In this document: positions 6,022 to 10,946 of the stretch, piece by piece
Layout of the letters: each line of letters starts with the position of its first letter
Numbering within the stretch: the first letter of the stretch is position 1
Source of the DNA: CAYLZN01 sp964387935
GTDB lineage: Bacteria; Acidobacteriota; Vicinamibacteria; Vicinamibacterales; JAFNAJ01
Length of the DNA stretch: 10,946 nucleotides
Direction of reading: 5' to 3'
NCBI GenBank assembly: GCA_964387935.1
Contig: CAYLZN010000197.1
Coordinates: forward strand, 1-10,946
Translations under genes and position numbers: made by a program
The notes under the pieces: generated by a model
What the model saw: only the letters and a program-made list of their open reading frames with translations
Told to the model about the DNA's origin: nothing
The model's database searches: none

Positions 6022-7414
6022 GCTGTTCCTGAACCGCGAGGCAGAACTGGCGGCGCTGCTGGCCTTGTCCAGGGGCCGGGACGGCGGCCTCGCTGTCGTG
6101 TGGGGGCGACGCCGCGCGGGCAAGACGCGGCTCCTCCTCGAGTGGTGCGCGCGCACCGGGGGCCTCTACACGACCGCCGATCAGTCGAGCCCGGAGACCC
6201 AGCGCGGGTACCTGGCCCGCGCGATTGCCGGCGTCCTGCCGGGGTTCGGCGATGTCACCTATCCGGACTGGGAACGGCTGCTCACGCGGCTGGCGGCCGA
6301 CGCCGCGGCGGCACGGTTCCGTGGGCCCGTCATCTTCGACGAACTGCCGTACCTGGTGGCGACCTCTCCGGCGCTGCCGAGCCTTCTGCAGCGGTGGGTC
6401 GATCACGACGCCAGGCGGGCCGGACTCACCGTGGCGGTCGCCGGCTCGAGCCAGCGCATGATGCAGGGGCTGGTGCTGGCGGCCGACGCGCCGCTGTACG
6501 GACGGGCCAGGGTCCTGCTGGACCTCCCCCCGCTCGCGCCACGTCATCTCACCGCCGCCCTGGGTGTCCGGGGGATCCCGCTCGTTGAGCACTGGGCCGC
6601 CTGGGGCGGCATGCCTCGCTATTGGGAGCTGGCGGCCGACCTGACCGGCCCGGCGCGCGATCGCCTGGGATCCCTCGCGCTCGACCCGCGCGGACCGCTG
6701 TTCTCCGAGCCCGAGCGCCTGCTGCTCGAAGAGAGTCCCCCCGCCGCCGAGGTCCGCCCGCTCCTCGATGCGATCGGCGCCGGGGCGCATCGGGTGTCGG
6801 AGATCGCCGGACGCCTCGGTCGTCCCGCCACGTCCCTCGCCCGTCCTCTCGATCGCCTGATCGGCATGGGCCTCGTGCGACGGGAAACGCCCTACGGGGA
6901 GCCCCTGAGGGGCGGCAAGCGCAGTGTGTACAAGATCGACGATCCGTTCCTCAGGTGCTGGTTCAGGGTTGTCGCGCCGAATCGTGCGGCGCTGACGTCT
7001 GGATCGCGTCAGACCAGACAGGCACTGCTGGCGCCCCACTGGGAGGGTCTCCTGGGTCAGGCCTGGGAGGACCTCTGCCGGCACTGTCTGCCGACGATCT
7101 CCAGCGGTGCCATCGGCCGGCTGGGTCCGTGGCACGCCCCGCAGCGCTACTGGCGAGGCACCGAACCCGAATGGGATCTGATCGCCGACGCGGTGAACAC
7201 TCGGCGAACACTCGTGGGCGAGGCCCGCTTCTTCCGCGCACCGGTCTCCCCCACCGTGCTGCAGCGCGAGGCCGCCCGGCTGTCCATCCGGCCACTGCCT
7301 CCGCCCGTGCACGGCCGGACGGTCGTGCGGGCGCTCTTCGTCCCCGTCGTCCGTGCCGGCGCACCCCGACGCCTGGGCGACGTCCAGGTGGTCACCTTGG
7401 CCGACCTGCTGTGA
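6020..7414 (+). CDS. AAA-type ATPase with winged helix and DUF234-like C-terminus (SSO1545-like)
   Basis: The 464-residue protein opens with the family's FLNRE.EL start, then a P-loop GRRRAGKT (29-36) and a Walker B strand VIFDEL with D107-E108. A sensor-like AGSS follows at 141-144. Residues about 245-310 form a winged helix-turn-helix. The C-terminal region carries the EPEWDLIA strand (D386) and LVGEARF (E401, R403). This is where related ATPases (PF01637 plus DUF234/PF03008, best known from archaea) have a PD-(D/E)XK nuclease-like D...ExK site; here the lysine is arginine. Biological role of the family is poorly known. There is no Shine-Dalgarno; start ATG 6020 is fixed by the N-terminal motif. 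The gene stands alone, in its own AT-rich promoter, so it may regulate itself through the winged helix. Patchy distribution of the family suggests horizontal transfer (inference). Confidence 0.85.
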   Translation: MLFLNREAELAALLALSRGRDGGLAVVWGRRRAGKTRLLLEWCARTGGLYTTADQSSPETQRGYLARAIAGVLPGFGDVTYPDWERLLTRLAADAAAARFRGPVIFDELPYLVATSPALPSLLQRWVDHDARRAGLTVAVAGSSQRMMQGLVLAADAPLYGRARVLLDLPPLAPRHLTAALGVRGIPLVEHWAAWGGMPRYWELAADLTGPARDRLGSLALDPRGPLFSEPERLLLEESPPAAEVRPLLDAIGAGAHRVSEIAGRLGRPATSLARPLDRLIGMGLVRRETPYGEPLRGGKRSVYKIDDPFLRCWFRVVAPNRAALTSGSRQTRQALLAPHWEGLLGQAWEDLCRHCLPTISSGAIGRLGPWHAPQRYWRGTEPEWDLIADAVNTRRTLVGEARFFRAPVSPTVLQREAARLSIRPLPPPVHGRTVVRALFVPVVRAGAPRRLGDVQVVTLADLL

Positions 7415-7457
7415 GAGCCATCGGCCGATCGAGCAGGGCGTGACGTCGGACCTGGCC

Positions 7458-7486
7458 TTGCACTCGGCGCGGGATGTGCGCACACT
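7458..7486 (+). promoter_or_regulatory. Weak candidate promoter/operator of the acetate-uptake pair
   Basis: TTGCAC (7458-7463) and CACACT (7481-7486) are 17 bases apart, a poor but possible promoter. A perfect 10-bp palindrome, TGTGCGCACA (7475-7484), overlaps the -10 position and could be an operator. Both halves are short, so chance is a real alternative. Nothing else stands out in the gap 7415-7519. Confidence 0.22.
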
Positions 7487-7519
7487 ACGCGAGCTCAGGT
7501 GACACTGCGAGGACCCCGC

Positions 7520-7855
7520 ATGGCCGCGAACACGAAGCCGCCGACCAGCCCGAACTCGTCTGCCGTCCACGACATGCTGCAGTCGCCCGACTTCCGGCGC
7601 ATGGTCACCCGACGCTGGACGATCTCGATCGTCCTCACGGTCGTGCTGTTTGCGACGTACTACGGCTACATTCTGCTCATCGCCTTCAACACACCCTTGA
7701 TGGCCCGGCGGATTGGCGAGGTCACCCCCCTGGGGATTCCGCTGGGCGTGGCCGTGATTCTCCTGTCGTGGCTCCTGACGGCCATCTACGTGGCCTGGGC
7801 CAACCGCACGCACGACGTCGAAGTCCGACGCCTCCGCGACCGTCTCCGTCACTGA
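7520..7855 (+). CDS. yjcH: DUF485 inner-membrane protein, partner of ActP
   Basis: The 111-residue protein matches the DUF485 (PF04341) plan. A short cytoplasmic N-terminus ends in a V(T)RRRW motif (29-33). Two membrane helices follow, about 35-56 and 71-95, with the characteristic AFNTPL and GIPLG segments near the loop. A charged C-terminal tail closes it. In E. coli, YjcH lies between acs and actP and is assumed to assist acetate uptake; its exact role is unproven. ATG 7520 is chosen because GAGGA (7509-7513) lies 6 bases upstream. An upstream ATG-like start at 7499 would add seven residues and lacks such a site. The gene ends 21 bases before actP on the same strand, a standard pairing. 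No acs gene is next to it here. Confidence 0.9.
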   Translation: MAANTKPPTSPNSSAVHDMLQSPDFRRMVTRRWTISIVLTVVLFATYYGYILLIAFNTPLMARRIGEVTPLGIPLGVAVILLSWLLTAIYVAWANRTHDVEVRRLRDRLRH

Positions 7856-7876
7856 GTGGCCCGGGAGCCGCCGCCC

Positions 7877-9415
7877 ATGCAGACGACCCTCGGCACACCC
7901 ACGCTGTCAGCCATCTTCTTCTTCCTCGCCATCGTCGCGCTCACGCTGCTGGTCACGTACTGGGCCGCGCGCCGCACGCGCTCGGCGAGAGAGTTCTACG
8001 CGGCGGGACGCAGCGTCAGCGCCCTCCAGAACGGCCTCGCCCTGGCCGGCGACTACATGAGTGCCGCCTCTTTCCTCGGCATCGCCGGGCTCGTGGCCCT
8101 GAAAGGTTACGACGGCATGATCTACGCGACCGGCTGGCTGGTCGGCTGGCCGGCGCTCATGTTCCTCGTCGCGGAACCGCTGCGCAATCTCGGGAAGTAC
8201 ACGTTCGCGGACGTCGTGGCGTTCAGACTGCGCCAGACGCCGGTGCGGATTGCCTCGGCGATCGGCGGCATCCTGACGGTGCTCTTCTACACCATCGCCC
8301 AGATGGTCGGCTCGGGCAACCTGATCCGGCTGCTGTTCGGCATCTCCTACGAGGCGGCCGTGGTCATCGTCGGCGCCATCATGCTGGCCTACGTGCTGTT
8401 CGGCGGCATGATCGCGACGACGTGGGTGCAGATCATCAAGGCGGTACTGCTGCTCGTGGGCGTCACCGTGCTGATGCTGCTCGTCCTGGCGCAGTACGAC
8501 TTCAGCCCCGGGGACCTCTACGGCGCCGTGGCCGAACGCTACGGGCAGGCAGCGCTCGAACCAGGCGGGCTCATCACCCATCCTGTCGACGCCGTCTCGC
8601 TCGGGTTGGCGCTGATGCTCGGCCTGCTGGGACTGCCGCACATCCTGATGCGGTTCTACACCGTGCCGGACGCCAGGGCCGCCCGCATCTCGGTGCTCTA
8701 CGCCACCGGGTTCATCGGCTACTTCTATCTCATCATCCCCATTGTCGGGTTCGGGGCCGCCACGCTGGTCGGTCGCGACCTGATCGCGTCCATCGACGGG
8801 GGCGGCAACATGGCGGCGCCGCTGCTGGCCGAACGCCTGGGCGGCACGCCCTTCCTGGGCTTCATCGCGGCCGTCGCGTTCGCGACCATCCTCGCCGTCG
8901 TGGCCGGCCTCACGCTGGCCGGTGCCTCGGCCCTGTCGCACGACATCTACGTGCACGTCGTGACGGGCGGACGGGCCACCGAGCACGAGCAGGTGCGCGT
9001 CGCGCGCCTGGCCACGGTGGTCTTCGGCATGGCGGCCGTGCTGCTGGGCGTGATCTTCAAGGGACAGAACGTCGCCTACATGGTCGGCCTGGCGTTCGCC
9101 ATCGCGTGCAGTGCCAACTTTCCCGCACTTTTGCTCTCGATCGTGTGGAGGCGGTTCACGACGGCGGGCGCGGTCGCATCCATCCTGGTGGGCTCGATCT
9201 TGACGGTGGTGTTGATCGTGCTCAGCCCGACGATCCAGGTGGACATCCTGAAGCGCGCGGCCGCGATCTTCCCGCTGCGTAACCCGGCCATCGTGTCGAT
9301 GACCGTGGCGTTCGCGACGGGGATCGTCGTCTCGCTGCTCACACCGGAGCCGGCGGCGGCGAGGGCGTTCGAAGACGAGAAGCTGCGGACGTATCTGGGA
9401 CTCGGGGCCGAGTAG
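7877..9415 (+). CDS. actP: Cation/acetate symporter ActP (sodium:solute symporter family)
   Basis: The 512-residue integral membrane protein belongs to the sodium:solute symporter family. It imports acetate (and in relatives glycolate or pyruvate) with a cation across the inner membrane. Recognisable ActP segments include REFYAAGRSVS near the N-terminus, the ALAGDYMSAASFLGIAG helix, the G..NLIRLLFG signature, LFGGMIATTWVQIIKA, and LPHILMRFYTVPDA. Some thirteen hydrophobic helices can be traced. E. coli ActP has about 549 residues and a cleaved N-terminus; this one is somewhat shorter. ATG 7877 has GGGAG (7863-7867) 9 bases upstream. A GTG directly after the DUF485 stop (7856) would add seven residues. 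The gene forms an operon with the DUF485 gene and probably ends at the hairpin at 9418-9443. Acetate rather than another monocarboxylate is assigned from the DUF485 pairing. Confidence 0.92.
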   Translation: MQTTLGTPTLSAIFFFLAIVALTLLVTYWAARRTRSAREFYAAGRSVSALQNGLALAGDYMSAASFLGIAGLVALKGYDGMIYATGWLVGWPALMFLVAEPLRNLGKYTFADVVAFRLRQTPVRIASAIGGILTVLFYTIAQMVGSGNLIRLLFGISYEAAVVIVGAIMLAYVLFGGMIATTWVQIIKAVLLLVGVTVLMLLVLAQYDFSPGDLYGAVAERYGQAALEPGGLITHPVDAVSLGLALMLGLLGLPHILMRFYTVPDARAARISVLYATGFIGYFYLIIPIVGFGAATLVGRDLIASIDGGGNMAAPLLAERLGGTPFLGFIAAVAFATILAVVAGLTLAGASALSHDIYVHVVTGGRATEHEQVRVARLATVVFGMAAVLLGVIFKGQNVAYMVGLAFAIACSANFPALLLSIVWRRFTTAGAVASILVGSILTVVLIVLSPTIQVDILKRAAAIFPLRNPAIVSMTVAFATGIVVSLLTPEPAAARAFEDEKLRTYLGLGAE

Positions 9416-9417
9416 CG

Positions 9418-9443
9418 CGGCGCCCTGGCGTGACGGGGCGCCG
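9418..9443. terminator. Shared hairpin terminator between convergent genes
   Basis: CGGCGCCC (9418-9425) and GGGCGCCG (9436-9443) form a perfect 8-bp GC stem with a 10-base loop. It fills the 31-base gap between the actP stop (9413-9415) and the ompA-family stop (9449-9447). There is no proper T-tract on either strand, so termination may be weak or need Rho. The position makes a bidirectional terminator the natural reading. Confidence 0.55.
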
Positions 9444-9446
9444 GGC

Positions 9447-10313
9447 CTACTTCTTCTGCACGAGTTCCACGCGGCTGTTCTCGCCGCTGCCCTTGTCCCC
9501 GACGGGGCGCTTGTCTCCCATGCCGGTGGCCTGCACGCGTCCGCCGTCGATGCCGCCCTTGTCGAGCAGGTACTTGCGAATGGCTGTGGCGCGGTCCTTC
9601 GACAGCTTCAGGTTGGCGACCGCGCTGGCCGCGGCGTCGGTATGACCCCGCACCTCCACCTTCAGCGACGGTTCGACCTGGAGCGCCTGGATCACCGACA
9701 GCAGCGTCATCTCCGAGTCCGCGCTCAGCGTGGCGGTCTCACCGTCGAACGTGATGCTCGACAGCGTGACGACGCCCTTCTCCTGGAGCAGTCGCGCGAG
9801 CGCCAGCGGGGAGATCTCGGCGATGGCGCTGGAGTCCGCAGGGGCTTCAGTCTGCCCCTCCTCGACGACCGTGACGATGTAGGATTCGCCGCCAGGCACG
9901 ATCTCCACCTGCACCCACACGCTGGCGCCGCTCATGGGCACGCTCATCGTCAGCGTCCCGCCCTCCGCGGTCATCTCGTCGAAGATCTTCTTGCCGCCGC
10001 GCGTGGCGAGGGCCTCGGCGCAGCGGCGCGCGATGTCCGGAGGACTGACGCCTTTCGCCCCCTCGCTGAGGATGTAGTCGATCCGCGTGAACCGGCCCTC
10101 GACCTGCCGTGACTGCCCGTCGGGCAGCGTGAAGGCGTGGGCGCCCACGTCCTGGCTGTCGTAGAGCTGGATCTCGTAGCCGGTAATGGCCGGGAGCAGC
10201 GGGTGATCCCGTTCCTGGGCCGCTGCCCGAGCAGTGGCGGACACGGTCAGCAGCATCAGCAGCAGGGCTTGGGGGAGGAACGATCGGAGCGCGTCCTGGC
10301 GCAGCAGCGTCAT
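9447..10313 (-). CDS. OmpA-family peptidoglycan-binding envelope protein
   Basis: The 288-residue protein has an N-terminal signal sequence (about 1-33, cleavage after ARAAA or nearby). A central domain (about 45-150) contains VEGRFTRIDYIL.EGAKG, known from DUF4892-like OmpA-family proteins. The C-terminal OmpA domain covers about 180-287. GHTD at 223-226 and R241 in LSKDRA are 15 residues apart (D226/R241), matching the conserved diaminopimelate-binding pair, so binding to peptidoglycan is expected. The late GENSRVELV segment is also typical. The start at 10313 is an ATG with GAGGA 11 bases upstream and a signal peptide behind it; the open frame runs further upstream but only as antisense of the next gene. 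It is divergent from the Asp-box gene and convergent with actP. No promoter stands out for it in the 105-base gap. Confidence 0.88.
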   Translation of the reverse strand: MTLLRQDALRSFLPQALLLMLLTVSATARAAAQERDHPLLPAITGYEIQLYDSQDVGAHAFTLPDGQSRQVEGRFTRIDYILSEGAKGVSPPDIARRCAEALATRGGKKIFDEMTAEGGTLTMSVPMSGASVWVQVEIVPGGESYIVTVVEEGQTEAPADSSAIAEISPLALARLLQEKGVVTLSSITFDGETATLSADSEMTLLSVIQALQVEPSLKVEVRGHTDAAASAVANLKLSKDRATAIRKYLLDKGGIDGGRVQATGMGDKRPVGDKGSGENSRVELVQKK

Positions 10314-10388
10314 GGCAGGTGAAGTCCTCGTCTCCTCATCAATCGGCACGACGGTCGCGCCACACCAGCCAGGTCTGGATCGCGGCGG

Positions 10389-10397
10389 TGCTACACT
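10389..10397 (+). promoter_or_regulatory. Extended -10 promoter of the Asp-box gene
   Basis: TGCTACACT (10389-10397) is an extended -10 element: TG, one base, then TACACT. No good -35 is visible, which extended -10 promoters tolerate. A start near 10404 leaves a leader of about 15 bases containing the strong GGAGG ribosome site (10408-10412). Confidence 0.42.
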
Positions 10398-10418
10398 CCC
10401 CCGGTCCGGAGGTTCCCC

Positions 10419-10946
10419 ATGCCAGGTATCGGAACTCGTCACGGCCACGTTGCGTGTGTCGCCCTCGTGTCGCTCGTCGCGTGCTGGGGTCTCGGCGGCC
10501 GGCTCACCCCCCTCGCGGCCCAGTCCGCCGCGGCGCCAGCGGCGATCGACCCGGCGTTCATGAAGGCCTACACCTGGCGGAGCATCGGCCCGGCACGCGG
10601 CGGCCGGTCGATTGCGGTCGCGGGCGTGAAGGGACGTCCGCTCCACGCCTACTTCGGCGCGGTGGGCGGAGGTCTCTGGAAGACGGAGGACGGAGGCGGG
10701 AGCTGGCGGCCGGTCACCGACGGTCAGATCGGGAGTTCCTCGGTGGGCGCGGTGGCCGTCTCCGAGTCGAACCCGGACGTGGTGTTCATCGGCATGGGCG
10801 AGTCGTGCATCCGCGGCAACATCATGCCCGGCGACGGGGTCTACAAGTCCACGGACGCCGGCAAGACCTGGACGCACGTCGGCTTCTCTGGCGTCGACGC
10901 GATCGCGAAGATCCGCATCCACCCGACCAACCCGGACATCGTGTTC
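10419..10946 (+). CDS. Secreted Asp-box (BNR/sortilin-like) beta-propeller protein, N-terminal part
   Basis: The frame is open from ATG 10419 to the window edge (176 residues, no stop), so the gene is cut. GGAGG (10408-10412) lies 6 bases before the start. A signal peptide ends near LAAQS. The mature part begins with the WRSIGPARGGR motif that opens a family of very large secreted 'VPS10/sortilin-like' or 'glycosyl hydrolase' proteins common in Acidobacteriota and Bacteroidota. Two Asp-boxes are present: LWKTEDGGGSW and VYKSTDAGKTW (pattern S/T-x-D-x-G-x-T/S-W), the turns of a beta-propeller. Full members reach about 1000 residues, so most of the gene is missing. Enzyme activity is not demonstrated for this family; database labels such as glycosyl hydrolase are weakly founded. 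Transcription is divergent from the OmpA-family gene. Confidence 0.88.
   Translation, partial: MPGIGTRHGHVACVALVSLVACWGLGGRLTPLAAQSAAAPAAIDPAFMKAYTWRSIGPARGGRSIAVAGVKGRPLHAYFGAVGGGLWKTEDGGGSWRPVTDGQIGSSSVGAVAVSESNPDVVFIGMGESCIRGNIMPGDGVYKSTDAGKTWTHVGFSGVDAIAKIRIHPTNPDIVF

Noticed and set aside
5998..6588. ATG at 5998 opening a 196-residue frame at the ATPase 5' end
   Set aside because: Different frame from the ATPase. It lacks any motif, while the frame from 6020 shows the family N-terminus and P-loop.
5957..7852. 631-residue minus-strand open frame
   Set aside because: It is antisense to the ATPase and DUF485 genes, low in complexity and rich in Arg, Gly and Gln, with no recognisable motif.
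7474..9282. 602-residue plus-strand open frame over DUF485 and actP
   Set aside because: It is a +1 shadow of two clearly recognised membrane proteins, and its translation is Arg/His/Pro-rich without membrane segments.
10314..10922. Upstream extension of the OmpA-family frame to 491 residues
   Set aside because: The extra part is antisense to the Asp-box gene. A signal peptide and ribosome site mark the true start at 10313.

Overview
The window is strongly GC-rich, with tightly packed genes and many secreted or envelope proteins. Three features together suggest a Gram-negative soil bacterium of the Acidobacteriota (Vicinamibacteria-like): Asp-box/sortilin-type secreted proteins with the 'SIGPARGGR' start, P-domain surface proteins ending in tandem 'ERAxYW' modules, and many outer-membrane beta-barrels. 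This taxonomic guess rests on protein style only. No mobile element, CRISPR array or rRNA was seen.

Layout. On the minus strand, 1-52 is the 5' part of a tRNA-Gln(CTG) with a recognisable promoter upstream. Next, 223-2061 is a surface protein made of two proprotein-convertase P-like domains, an Ig-like segment and two C-terminal modules. Its 5' end is missing: it has no signal peptide and its first P domain is incomplete. From 2215 to 5941 on the plus strand lies a compact four-gene cluster: exported PHP-domain phosphoesterase, outer-membrane barrel, glycosidase-like lipoprotein, second outer-membrane barrel. A nested hairpin of three 8-bp stems precedes the lipoprotein gene. From 6020 to 7414 is a stand-alone SSO1545/DUF234-type ATPase with a winged helix. 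Its start codon sits inside a perfect inverted repeat in an AT-rich promoter island. From 7520 to 9415 is the acetate-uptake pair DUF485 (YjcH-like) and ActP. A short hairpin separates it from a convergent OmpA-family lipid- or peptidoglycan-anchoring type gene (9447-10313, minus). From 10419 to the window edge is the start of a secreted Asp-box (BNR/sortilin-like) protein.

How the genes fit together. The 2215-5941 cluster is the best candidate for an uncharacterised system. All four products are predicted to be exported, two are barrels that could be a conduit or scaffold, and two are hydrolase-like enzymes (metal-dependent phosphoester and glycosidic). This suggests processing of a phosphorylated or glycosylated surface or extracellular polymer, which is inference. 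The ATPase looks like an independent, probably self-regulated unit. The DUF485/ActP pair is a standard acetate import operon. There is no stretch over 300 bases without a gene.
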